Positions 46,110 to 57,264 of a DNA stretch of 64,000 nucleotides are shown one piece after another. A model generated the notes under the pieces. That model did not search any database and had not been told where the DNA came from. It saw nothing but the letters and a program-made list of their open reading frames with translations. The position numbers and the translations under genes are program-made. This DNA comes from Desulfotignum sp. (GTDB lineage: Bacteria > Desulfobacterota > Desulfobacteria > Desulfobacterales > Desulfobacteraceae): positions 1 through 64,000 of the forward strand of contig JAABSA010000021.1 in assembly GCA_011390635.1 (NCBI GenBank), given 5' to 3'. How positions within the stretch are numbered: position 1 is the first letter of the stretch; each line of letters starts with the position of its first letter.

Positions 46110-47430
46110 TTACTTTATTGAAAACTCCGTAGCTTACCAGGATATCAAGGGCTCTTCTCACCTGGGCATCCTGGTGGAGCTGTTCAGTTTCCTGCTGTTG
46201 CTGTTTTTGCCGGGATGTTTCCGGGGGTTCCGCGGTTGCTGGATCATCTGTTTCTTCGGATGCCAGGCTGTTTTGCAGATCCTTTTCCTTGAGCATTCTA
46301 TCAAAGGTGGATGATTTTTTTGAAGATGTTTCAAGCATGCCATAGGCCACCTCAATATCCGGCTGGATGCCTTTGGCCTGTATGGACCGGCCGCTGGGTG
46401 TATAATACCGGGCAATGGTATACTTGAGGCCGTATCCGTCTTTTAACGGGCGGACCGTCTGGACAGATCCTTTTCCAAAAGAGGTGGTTCCCAAAATCAA
46501 TGCCCGGGAATGGTCCTGCAATGCCCCGGCAACAATCTCAGAAGCAGAGGCAGAGCCGCCGTTGATCAGCACCACAATGGGATATTTCCTGTCTTCTCTG
46601 CCGGGATGGGCTTTATAGGCCTGGGCGGTTTCTTCCTGGCGCCCCTTGATGGAAACGATAATGCCCTGATCCAGGAAAAAATCGGAAATCTTGATGGCCT
46701 GGTCCAGCAGCCCGCCGGGATTATCCCGCAGATCAATGACAAGGCCTTTCAGATTTTGCTGATCTGTTTCCAGTTTTTCCAGGTGCTCCTGCACCTCCTC
46801 ATGGGTATTCATCCTGAAATTGGTCACCCGCAGATACCCGTATCCAGGCTTGAGAATTGCCGACCGCACACTGTTCATTGGAATCAAATCCCGCTTCAAG
46901 GAAAATTCCAGCGGAGCGGGTTCATTTTCCCGGATAACGGTAATGATCACTTCTTCATACCTGGGGCCCCGCATTTTGCTGACCGCCTCCCATAATGCCA
47001 TGCCTTTGGTGGATTGACCATCAATCCTGACAATGATGTCCCCGGCAAAAACCCCGGCCGCATAGGCCGGGGTTCCCTCAATGGGAGATACCACGGTCAA
47101 TATACCTTCTTTCATGGTAATCACTATGCCGATGCCGGAAAATTCCCCCTTGGTATCATCTTGAAGGTCCTCAAAGGCTTCGGGCGGCATAAAGCTGGAA
47201 TGGGGATCCAGATTTTCCACCATGCCTTTAATGGCATTTTGGATCAGGGTTTCGGCATCCACTTCATCCACATAATTTTTTTCCAGTTCTTCCAGAACCT
47301 CCACAAATAATTTCAAAGAGGTATAGGGTTTGCCTGTTTCTGCACAAACCGGTATACCAAAGGACACCACCAGCATCAGGGCCAAAACCGCTCCGCACAG
47401 CCACCGGGTATTAAACGATCGCACTATCAT
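46099..47430 (-). CDS. ctpA: C-terminal processing peptidase, S41 family
   Basis: 443 residues. Signal sequence (LCGAVLALMLVVSFGIPVCA), PDZ domain (about 95-175, GEFSGIGIVITMKEG), and the S41 Ser/Lys site in NGGSASASEIVAGAL and TTSFGKGSVQT. It cleaves C-termini of periplasmic or outer-membrane proteins and often controls cell-wall hydrolases. The last 50 residues are Glu/Gln-rich. AGGAG is ten bases from ATG 47430, five bases after the envC stop. Middle of the ftsE-ftsX-envC-ctpA-yibQ run. Confidence 0.93.
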   Translation of the reverse strand: MIVRSFNTRWLCGAVLALMLVVSFGIPVCAETGKPYTSLKLFVEVLEELEKNYVDEVDAETLIQNAIKGMVENLDPHSSFMPPEAFEDLQDDTKGEFSGIGIVITMKEGILTVVSPIEGTPAYAAGVFAGDIIVRIDGQSTKGMALWEAVSKMRGPRYEEVIITVIRENEPAPLEFSLKRDLIPMNSVRSAILKPGYGYLRVTNFRMNTHEEVQEHLEKLETDQQNLKGLVIDLRDNPGGLLDQAIKISDFFLDQGIIVSIKGRQEETAQAYKAHPGREDRKYPIVVLINGGSASASEIVAGALQDHSRALILGTTSFGKGSVQTVRPLKDGYGLKYTIARYYTPSGRSIQAKGIQPDIEVAYGMLETSSKKSSTFDRMLKEKDLQNSLASEETDDPATAEPPETSRQKQQQQETEQLHQDAQVRRALDILVSYGVFNKVNGN

Positions 47431-47435
47431 GAATT

Positions 47436-48866
47436 CTATGCTCCTTTTTGTAACCATTTCAGGGGATCCACCGGTTTGCCGTGATGCCTGAGTTCAAAAT
47501 GCAGACAAAGGCCTTTGATAGAACCGGTATCACCTGCTGTGGCAATCACTTCACCGGTATCCACCTGTTCACCTTTGTGTTTGAAAAATTCCTGTACATG
47601 GGCATACAGGGTATAATAATTTTCACCATGATCTATGATCAGCAGGTTGCCATATCCTTTAAGCCATTCGGCAAACATGACTTCACCTTTGAAAACAGAC
47701 CGCACCGGTTCCCCCCGTTCCACCTTTATATCAATTCCACTCTGAAAAGTGAAGGAATTGTAATTTCCCGATTGTGAAGGACCGAAACGGGACACGATTT
47801 GTCCTTTAACCGGCAGGATCAGCTGGCCTTTCAACCCGGAAAACACGCCGCCTTCAACCGGATAAGCAGCTTGTTCTCCCATGGTGTGCATTTTTTTATC
47901 CAGACGTATGGCTGCATCCTTCAATGAAGCAACAGCAGCCTGGGACAATGCCTTTTTCTGGCGGATTTCCTGGAGGATGGAGGCTTTTTTACTGGTTTCG
48001 TTTTCCTTGATACGGATCTGCAAACCCAGATCCTGCTCCAGTTTTGCCTTGGCTGCCTTTTGTTCTGCCAATTGCGCTGCAAGGGTCTGAAACCTTCCCA
48101 GATCCCGGGTTTGATTCTCAAGTGCCTGGAAATCCGACATGACAACCCGTTTCATGGCGTTCTGGGCAATAAAAAAATCAAACACAGATGCAGGCATGCC
48201 CATCATATCCAGACTTCCGATATTGTGCATACGGTAAAGAGCATACAGCCGATCTGCTGCATATACCTGATTTTCCTGTATCTGGGTGGCCAGTTTCTCT
48301 GATTCCGCCTGTATGGCAGCAATCGTTTTTTCCAGATCCCGGGCTTCCCTGGCCAGGATCTTTGCCTTGTTCCTGGCCTGGTTCAGGGTGTAGTCAATTT
48401 CATTCAACCCTTCGATAATCTGTATCTCTTTTTGTGTGAACTGGTTGATCTGTTCCTGTTCTTGTGTAATGCGGGTTTCAATGGCCTGTTTCTTTTCCTG
48501 TATCCGGGGATCAGGCTTCAGGGAGTCGGAAGGCAGGGGTTTTTCTGCAGGGGTGACAGCCTCCAGCTGAATGTATACAGGCCGGTTCCGGACATAGCCC
48601 TGAAGGTTTTTATACTGTACGGTCACCCACCCGCCGATACCGCCTTTTACCTCGGTCACATCCACTTTGGTGCCTTTTTCCAGGATTAGCACCACCGGGG
48701 AATCCTGGGAGGGTTCTGACCGGACATTGAGCTTAGATGCAGTGATCGTACCCTGGTAAATTACTGCCGGTGCTGTCCACACAACCGGTGGTACAAAAAA
48801 GAGAAGCCACCCCCACACCAGGGCTATTTTAAAATCTGCTTTAAAGAGAGATAACATCCAAACCAC
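47436..48866 (-). CDS. EnvC-like murein hydrolase activator with N-terminal SH3 domain
   Basis: 476 residues. After a signal peptide ending near VVWTAPA comes a bacterial SH3 domain (about 35-100, ITASKLNVRSEPSQDSPVVL), then a long coiled coil (about 115-330), then a C-terminal LytM fold. The LytM metal site is degenerate: the first ligand is Q375 (FQSGIDI, usually H-x-G-x-D), and the HLH motif reads C454-L-H456. This matches EnvC, a non-catalytic activator of amidases. It is directly after ftsX, overlapping it by 43 bases, which fits FtsEX-controlled activation. An SH3 domain is not part of enterobacterial EnvC. Confidence 0.85.
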   Translation of the reverse strand: MVWMLSLFKADFKIALVWGWLLFFVPPVVWTAPAVIYQGTITASKLNVRSEPSQDSPVVLILEKGTKVDVTEVKGGIGGWVTVQYKNLQGYVRNRPVYIQLEAVTPAEKPLPSDSLKPDPRIQEKKQAIETRITQEQEQINQFTQKEIQIIEGLNEIDYTLNQARNKAKILAREARDLEKTIAAIQAESEKLATQIQENQVYAADRLYALYRMHNIGSLDMMGMPASVFDFFIAQNAMKRVVMSDFQALENQTRDLGRFQTLAAQLAEQKAAKAKLEQDLGLQIRIKENETSKKASILQEIRQKKALSQAAVASLKDAAIRLDKKMHTMGEQAAYPVEGGVFSGLKGQLILPVKGQIVSRFGPSQSGNYNSFTFQSGIDIKVERGEPVRSVFKGEVMFAEWLKGYGNLLIIDHGENYYTLYAHVQEFFKHKGEQVDTGEVIATAGDTGSIKGLCLHFELRHHGKPVDPLKWLQKGA

Positions 48867-49699
48867 CCTAAGAATGTACTGGCCAGTATGATAAGCCCCA
48901 TGGTTTTAATGGCCAGAAACCGGATATCAAGATACACATAGGCACTCAAATTCCCGGAAATGCCCGATGAAATTGCAAGAAAAGCGGCCATCAGAATCAA
49001 AAGTCCCAGAATCCCCCCCAGAAAGCCCTGAATAAGCCCTTCCACATAAAAAGGGGTTTTTATAAACCCTTCGGTAGCTCCCACCAGCCGCATTATTTCA
49101 ATTTCAAGCCGGCGGGAATAAAACGCCAGCCGCACGGTGTTGGCGGTGATAAAAAGTGCAATCAACAAAAAAAGACCGCACATGGCATACCCGGTGATCC
49201 GGAACAAGGTAAAAATCTTTAAAAATCTTGCCAGCCATCCCTGACCGTATTCCACGCTTTCCACCATCTCCAGTGCTGCAATCTTTTTTGCAAAAGCAGC
49301 CACCTGTGCATAATCACCCTGGGTTTTCATCCGGATTTCCAGGGCATGGGGCAGGGGATTGTGCTGTAAGGTATCAAAAAATCCGGTATGGGACCCCATC
49401 TCATCTTTTAGTTTTTCCAGGGCCTGGGATTTTGGTATGAAGCGCATCTCCTCCACCTCCCCCAGGCCTCTGATCCGGGCTTTTACATCCGGCAGCATTT
49501 CCTGGGAAAAAGTGGGTTCAAGGTAAATCATGGCCCGTCCCCCCTGGTTCCAGCCTTCAATCAACCGGTTGGCATTTTCAAAAAACAGCAGGAAAAGGGA
49601 TACCACCAGAATGGATAAGGAAATAGTCACTATGGTGATCAGGTTCAAAAACCGATTGGACCGAATATCTGCCAGGGCTTTTGTAATATATCGGGTCAT
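48824..49699 (-). CDS. ftsX: Cell division protein FtsX
   Basis: 291 residues. N-terminal cytoplasmic segment RYITKALADIRSNRFLN, one membrane helix, a periplasmic loop (about residues 50-150) of the FtsX extracellular type, then three helices, including ITANTVRLAFYSRRLEIEIMRLVGA, a conserved permease signature. FtsX with FtsE makes a divisome ABC complex that relays ATP hydrolysis to the EnvC-type protein. The frame is open to 49780; ATG 49699 gives the canonical start. It lies 34 bases after ftsE. Confidence 0.93.
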   Translation of the reverse strand: MTRYITKALADIRSNRFLNLITIVTISLSILVVSLFLLFFENANRLIEGWNQGGRAMIYLEPTFSQEMLPDVKARIRGLGEVEEMRFIPKSQALEKLKDEMGSHTGFFDTLQHNPLPHALEIRMKTQGDYAQVAAFAKKIAALEMVESVEYGQGWLARFLKIFTLFRITGYAMCGLFLLIALFITANTVRLAFYSRRLEIEIMRLVGATEGFIKTPFYVEGLIQGFLGGILGLLILMAAFLAISSGISGNLSAYVYLDIRFLAIKTMGLIILASTFLGWFGCYLSLKQILK

Positions 49700-49733
49700 G
49701 GGAATCTGCTTTCTTATGGGCACATAACATCTG

Positions 49734-50456
49734 TCAGAGCATGGTGGATGTTTTGACCAGCTGTCCTTGTTCCAGTACAATATTGCGGCCCCGCACCATG
49801 CTCTCCAGCAGATGCAGGTTATGGCTTGCCACCAGAATTGTAGCCCCTTTTTTATGATACGCCATCAAAAAATCCAACACCAGCCTGGCAGAAGCGTGAT
49901 CCAGACTGCCTGTGGGTTCATCAGCCAGGATGATATCCGGATCCCCCACCACAGCCCGGGCCACTGCCACCCGCTGCTGTTCACCGCCCGAAAGGGTTGG
50001 CGGCAGGGCATTTGCTTTTTTGTCCATGCCGGTGGTACGCAACACATGCATGACTTTTTTGCGGATATAGGAGGGTTTTTCTCCGGCTACCTCCAGGACC
50101 AACGCCACGTTTTCAAAAACAGTCCGGCTGGGGATCAGTTTAAAATCCTGAAATACCATACCGAAACGCCGCCGCAAAAGGGGCAGCTTGGAAACAGAAA
50201 TCCTGGCCAGGTTCATGCCGTTGATGAGAATCTGACCTTCGGACACTTTTTCCGCCAGGTAGAGCACCTTGAGCAAGGTGGATTTCCCGGCTCCGGAAGG
50301 ACCGGAAATAAAAATAAATTCTCCGGGCTGGATATCCACAGACACATTGTTCAGTGCAATCTTTGCGCCATAACGCTTGGTAACATTAAACAGTCTGATG
50401 ATGGAATTTTTGCTGCTGTCCAGGTTCATATGTATGTATTCATCATTATTCATCAT
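49734..50456 (-). CDS. ftsE: Cell division ATP-binding protein FtsE
   Basis: About 240 residues, ABC ATPase. Walker A is [14 protein letters not shown]-loop [17 protein letters not shown], signature [16 protein letters not shown], Walker [14 protein letters not shown] and H-loop VASHNLHLL. It works at the inner membrane with FtsX in division and amidase control. Starts at 50507 (TTG), 50456, 50453 and 50429 are possible, none with a good ribosome site; the conserved part begins near [13 protein letters not shown]. First gene of the division operon, divergent from tatD. Confidence 0.93.
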   Translation of the reverse strand: MMNNDEYIHMNLDSSKNSIIRLFNVTKRYGAKIALNNVSVDIQPGEFIFISGPSGAGKSTLLKVLYLAEKVSEGQILINGMNLARISVSKLPLLRRRFGMVFQDFKLIPSRTVFENVALVLEVAGEKPSYIRKKVMHVLRTTGMDKKANALPPTLSGGEQQRVAVARAVVGDPDIILADEPTGSLDHASARLVLDFLMAYHKKGATILVASHNLHLLESMVRGRNIVLEQGQLVKTSTML

Positions 50457-50615
50457 GGTCCATAATTGACTGGCACTGAATTTACTGATATATACCGGTT
50501 GTGTCAAGGAGTGCTGAAAAACAGTTTTTCTTACACATCAAGCCTTCACTGGACCCGTAAACCGGCTTCTTCCAAACAGTGAAGGCTTTGCCATATACAG
50601 CGAAAGGACAGATCC

Positions 50616-51404
50616 ATGATATTGTTTGACTCCCATTGCCATATTGACGACCCTTGTTTTGAGGCGGATATGGACAAAATTTTTGAACGGGCACAAACGG
50701 CAGGTGTCCGGGCCATGGCCATTGCAGGGGTTGACAGACACACCGCCCGAAAAGCTGTCAAAATTGCCGCAGACCGGAACAATGTGATCACTGCAGTGGG
50801 CATCCATCCCCATGATGCATTGCATTGCAATCCGAACATACTGGCAGACCTGATCAGTCTGGCAAAGGAACATAACTGCGTCAGGGCCTGGGGTGAAACC
50901 GGGCTGGACTTCAACCGGATGTTCTCCCCCCGAAAAGACCAGGAAGCCTGTTTCACAGCCCAGATGGCCATTGCCGCCGATCTGGACCTGCCCCTGATAT
51001 TCCATGAACGCGATTCCAGCGGCCGGTTTTATGATATGGTAAAATCTGACGGACCTGATACCGGAAAAGGGGTGGTCCATTGTTTTTCCGGTACCCGCAA
51101 GGAATTATTCCAATACCTGGATCTGGGGTATTACATCGGCATAACTGGTATTCTGACCATCCAGCAGCGGGGAAAACTGCTCCGGGAACTGGCACCTTTG
51201 ATCCCGAAAGACAAAATTCTCATTGAAACCGATGCCCCCTATCTCACACCTGCCCCCCAGAAAAACAAATGCCGGCGCAATGAACCGGCGTTTGTTCGGT
51301 CAGTGCTGGAAAAACTGGCACAGGTACGCAACGAAGACCCCCAAGCGCTGGCCGAAACCATTTTTGCCAACACCAATACATTTTTCGGCACCAGTTTTAA
51401 CTGA
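50616..51404 (+). CDS. tatD: TatD-family metal-dependent deoxyribonuclease
   Basis: 262 residues, TIM-barrel hydrolase. Metal ligands are visible in FDSHCHID, GETGLDF, IFHERDS, VVHCFSGT and ETDAPYLTP. TatD proteins degrade DNA 3' to 5' in repair or clearance; some are D-aminoacyl-tRNA hydrolases, so a tRNA-proofreading role is possible. AAGGA precedes the ATG. A single gene facing the CoxE gene. Confidence 0.92.
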   Translation: MILFDSHCHIDDPCFEADMDKIFERAQTAGVRAMAIAGVDRHTARKAVKIAADRNNVITAVGIHPHDALHCNPNILADLISLAKEHNCVRAWGETGLDFNRMFSPRKDQEACFTAQMAIAADLDLPLIFHERDSSGRFYDMVKSDGPDTGKGVVHCFSGTRKELFQYLDLGYYIGITGILTIQQRGKLLRELAPLIPKDKILIETDAPYLTPAPQKNKCRRNEPAFVRSVLEKLAQVRNEDPQALAETIFANTNTFFGTSFN

Positions 51405-51419
51405 AATTATACCAGAAGA

Positions 51420-52628
51420 TCAGGCAGCGGCGGTCTTATCCTTTGCCATCAACCTTGCCACCGCTTTTTCCAGTCCGTCCAGGGACAGCTCATACATGGG
51501 GAAAATGGTTTTAATGGTCATGATGGTGTGGGTATACCCCCACATGGATTCCGGCACCGGGTTGAGCCATACGGCATGGGAAAATGTCTCGGCCAGAAAT
51601 TTGAGCTGATGAATGCTTGGCCGGCCGCTGCGCTCACTGATGTGGATGGAGCCGTCATGGGCCATGAGTTCATAGGGGGCCATGCTGGCATCCCCAACAA
51701 TAATAAGCCGGGTCTCCGGATCCTGGCGGGCGAATTCCACAATTTTTTTGGGCTTTTTATACCGGGCCGGATCTTCCCATACATAATCATAAATGGTGTT
51801 ATGAAAAAAGTAGGTTTTTACCTCCTTGAACTGGGCCCTTGCATAATCAAACAGGCTCTGTACCACGTCAATATGGGGATCCATGGACCAGCCGCCGTTG
51901 TCAATGGCCAGAATCACCTTGAGCCGGTCTTTGAGGGCCCGGTCAAACACCAGTTCAATCTCGCCGGCGTTGCGCATGGTTTCCCTGATGGTCTCATCCA
52001 CGTTGACTTTGTCTTTGGGACCTGCCGGCACCAGGTTGCGCAGGCGTTTAAGGGCTTCCCCGATATTTGCCTGGGTCAGGGGACCGGTGGTGGAATAATC
52101 CTTGTACCGCCGCTCATTGGCCACCTTTACTGCGGATTTGTTGCCGGACACCCCGCCTACCCGCATGCCGCCGGGATGATACCCGGAATGACCCACAGGG
52201 GAATACCCGCCCGTGCCGATCCATTTTCCGCCGCCGTCATGCCTGCCGTCCTGGTCTTTGAGCCGCTCCTTGAAGTATTCAATGAGTTCTTCCGGAGACA
52301 TTTTGTTGAGTTTCTCTTCATCAATGCCCAAAGCATCTGCCACCATTTTCGGGTTTTTCAGCCATTCTTCCAGGAGCCCTCTGGCAATTGCATCAATTTC
52401 AAATCCAGCATCTTCAGGCAATGGAACCCCTTCAAAATGGTGGGCAAACACCTGGTCATACAGATCAAAATACCGCTCACTTTTGACCAGGATAGCCCGG
52501 GCACAGGTATAAAAATCATCCAGACCTGCCACCATTCCATTGTACAAGGCTTTTTGCAGGGTAAGAAAGGCCGTGGGAGACACCGGGATACCGACATCCT
52601 TGAGGGTATAGAAAAATTTTACAAACAT
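51420..52628 (-). CDS. VWA-domain CoxE-like protein
   Basis: 402 residues. The N-terminal half is the CoxE-like region (VGIPVSPTAFLTLQKALYNG), with a glycine-rich stretch at about 115-160, and the C-terminal half a VWA fold (VILAIDNGGWSMDPHIDV). The usual MIDAS D-x-S-x-S reads D-N-G-G-W-S here, so the metal site is atypical. Such proteins pair with MoxR ATPases, as with the gene 12 bases upstream, to insert cofactors or remodel a client enzyme. The client is not adjacent. AAGGTG precedes the ATG. Confidence 0.85.
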   Translation of the reverse strand: MFVKFFYTLKDVGIPVSPTAFLTLQKALYNGMVAGLDDFYTCARAILVKSERYFDLYDQVFAHHFEGVPLPEDAGFEIDAIARGLLEEWLKNPKMVADALGIDEEKLNKMSPEELIEYFKERLKDQDGRHDGGGKWIGTGGYSPVGHSGYHPGGMRVGGVSGNKSAVKVANERRYKDYSTTGPLTQANIGEALKRLRNLVPAGPKDKVNVDETIRETMRNAGEIELVFDRALKDRLKVILAIDNGGWSMDPHIDVVQSLFDYARAQFKEVKTYFFHNTIYDYVWEDPARYKKPKKIVEFARQDPETRLIIVGDASMAPYELMAHDGSIHISERSGRPSIHQLKFLAETFSHAVWLNPVPESMWGYTHTIMTIKTIFPMYELSLDGLEKAVARLMAKDKTAAA

Positions 52629-52640
52629 GGCGGCTGCACC

Positions 52641-53492
52641 TTAAAATAATCGTCTTCTGGAAGTCAGATTCTGTGCCCGCTCATAATCCGGGCTTTTTTT
52701 GAACAACACCCCGAGAAAGGGTAGTTTGCCGTTGATCAGATCCTTGACCCGAAAATCCGGGTCTGCGTGCAATGCCCGGATCCAGTTGATCAACTCCCGG
52801 GTTGCGGGTTTCTTCTCAATGCTCTCAATGTCCCGCATGCTGAAAAATGCCTTGATGGCATTATCCGCCAGTTTTTCATCCAGATCGGGAAAATGCACAT
52901 GAATGATCTTGCGCATCATCTTGGGGTCGGGAAAGGCAATATGATGAAAATTGCACCGGCCCAAAAACGGGTCGGACAGATCTTTTTTGGCGTTGGAGGT
53001 AATAATAATAACCGGCCGGTGAGTTGCCTTAATGGTCTGATCGGTCTCGATAATATCAAACTGCATCTGGTCCAGGACATCCAGCATATCATCTTGAAAA
53101 TCGGTATCTGCCTTGTCGATCTCATCAATCAGCAGCACGGTGCGCTGGTCTGCCACAAACGCCTGACCGATTTTTCCCATTTTAATGTATTCATTGATAT
53201 TACTCACATCCCGCTTGGAATCGCCGAACCGGGAATCATTGAGCCGGGTCAGGGTGTCATACTGATACAGGGCCTCCACCAGCTTCATGCTGGATTTCAC
53301 GTTCAGCACAATCAGGGGCATGCCAAGACTTTCGGCAATGGCATAGGCCAGCATGGTCTTACCGGTGCCCGGCTCTCCTTTGAGGAGCAGGGGCATTTCC
53401 AGCCGCATGGATATATTGACGATAGCGGCCAGTTCCTGGTCCAGTACATATTTTGTGGCGCCTTGAAATTCTTCTGAAACAATTTGATTCAT
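52641..53492 (-). CDS. MoxR-family AAA+ ATPase
   Basis: 283 residues. Walker A LLKGEPGTGKTMLAYAIA, Walker B TVLLIDEIDKAD, sensor IIITSNAKKDLSDPFLGRC, with the MoxR pattern after it. It makes a hexameric chaperone that works with a VWA protein, here the CoxE-like gene just downstream, as in CoxD-CoxE maturation of the CO-dehydrogenase MoCu site. With the molybdenum/tungsten genes of this genome a metalloenzyme client is possible. Divergent from the TatA gene. Confidence 0.9.
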   Translation of the reverse strand: MNQIVSEEFQGATKYVLDQELAAIVNISMRLEMPLLLKGEPGTGKTMLAYAIAESLGMPLIVLNVKSSMKLVEALYQYDTLTRLNDSRFGDSKRDVSNINEYIKMGKIGQAFVADQRTVLLIDEIDKADTDFQDDMLDVLDQMQFDIIETDQTIKATHRPVIIITSNAKKDLSDPFLGRCNFHHIAFPDPKMMRKIIHVHFPDLDEKLADNAIKAFFSMRDIESIEKKPATRELINWIRALHADPDFRVKDLINGKLPFLGVLFKKSPDYERAQNLTSRRRLF

Positions 53493-53681
53493 GGGTTTTT
53501 ATCTCCGGATATCGAGGGTAACATATAATTGTTCACTGCACATGGGCAATGATGTCATCATTTTTATCAAAAATATGAAGCATATCCGGTTTTTTCACAA
53601 GGACTTTATTAAAAATTCATGGCATAACCCTGCATATTACAAAATTGTGTTTTTTATTTTTTGTCCTTGCATTCTAAACCA

Positions 53682-53710
53682 TTGACACTAATACCACTTA
53701 GTGTTAAGAG
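53682..53710 (+). promoter_or_regulatory. Promoter with palindromic operator before the TatA gene
   Basis: TTGACA at 53682-53687 and TAAGAG at 53705-53710 have a 17-base spacer. Between them ACACTAA (53685-53691) and TTAGTGT (53698-53704) form a perfect 7-base inverted repeat six bases apart, placed to bind a repressor across the promoter. The rest of the 260-base gap to the moxR gene shows nothing clear. Confidence 0.5.
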
Positions 53711-53754
53711 TTTTCATTTGATATTTTCAGCCATGAAAGAAACAGGAGCATGCT

Positions 53755-53940
53755 ATGATTGGTGGAATTGGAATGCCGGAACTGATAATTATCCTTGTGA
53801 TTATCCTCATTATTTTTGGTGCGGGCAAACTGCCTGAGATAGGTGCCGGCCTGGGTAAAGGTATTAAAAACTTTAAAAAAGCCACAAAAGAACCCCTTGA
53901 AGATAAAGACAAAGACCCGGAACAGATAGAAAAAGACTAA
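53755..53940 (+). CDS. tatA: Twin-arginine translocase subunit TatA/TatE
   Basis: 61 residues. One hydrophobic helix ([19 protein letters not shown]) with the FG hinge, then an amphipathic helix ([18 protein letters not shown]) and an acidic tail: the TatA family layout. TatA pores carry folded, often metal-cofactor proteins across the inner membrane. No tatB or tatC nearby, so it is an orphan copy. AGGAGC before the ATG. Confidence 0.9.
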   Translation: MIGGIGMPELIIILVIILIIFGAGKLPEIGAGLGKGIKNFKKATKEPLEDKDKDPEQIEKD

Positions 53941-53969
53941 TAAAAAATCCTGCTGAATATTGTTTTTTC

Positions 53970-54004
53970 CTTGCAGCCGGGCAATTAATTTGCCCGGCTG
54001 CAAG
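53970..54004 (+). terminator. Strong hairpin after tatA
   Basis: A perfect 15-base stem, left arm CTTGCAGCCGGGCAA (53970-53984), right arm 53990-54004, five-base loop. A T-run lies before it (53962-53968) and none follows, so it is either a stability element or an atypical terminator. 30 bases after the tatA stop. Confidence 0.55.
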
Positions 54005-54212
54005 CGTATCATCCCCTGCCCCCGACATACCGGCCCGGCCACAAAAAAAATCGACTGCAAAACAAATAACGCAAACATCAAATACAAAAATGTAATTTAT
54101 TCTTTGCATTAAACAACAATTTTGTTATTTAATCATTAAAATACAAAATATTTATTCGATATTTTTTGGAGTTTTCCAGGTTGCCGTATGAAAAGCCCTG
54201 CCGATTAAAGGC

Positions 54213-54230
54213 TGGCACGCCCATTGCTTT
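54213..54230 (+). promoter_or_regulatory. Sigma-54 promoter of glnD
   Basis: TGGCACG at 54213-54219 and TTGCTTT from 54224, with four bases between, match the -24/-12 consensus TGGCACG-N4-TTGCW at every fixed position; GG (54214) and GC (54226) are 12 apart. The predicted start is near 54238. Upstream of it is about 200 bases of A/T-rich sequence, in which I could not pick out a convincing NtrC site. Confidence 0.85.
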
Positions 54231-54242
54231 TAAAGAGATATT

Positions 54243-57210
<2,968 letters not shown>

Positions 57211-57264
57211 CCAGGTGAACACCGTAGACATTACACATACATCAAAAAAAGAAAGGAAAAACAC

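Noticed and set aside
47436-48866. Reading the LytM protein as an active M23 endopeptidase
   Set aside because: Two expected zinc ligands are replaced (Q375 and C454), and the gene follows ftsX, which fits EnvC.
51528-52649. A 373-codon plus-strand frame opposite the CoxE-like gene
   Set aside because: It mirrors a well-supported gene on the other strand, has no family pattern and is rich in His, Gly and Pro as shadows of GC-rich codons are.
53491-53685. A 64-codon plus-strand frame between moxR and tatA
   Set aside because: Overlaps the divergent promoter area, Phe/Ile/Lys-rich composition as in AT-rich non-coding DNA.
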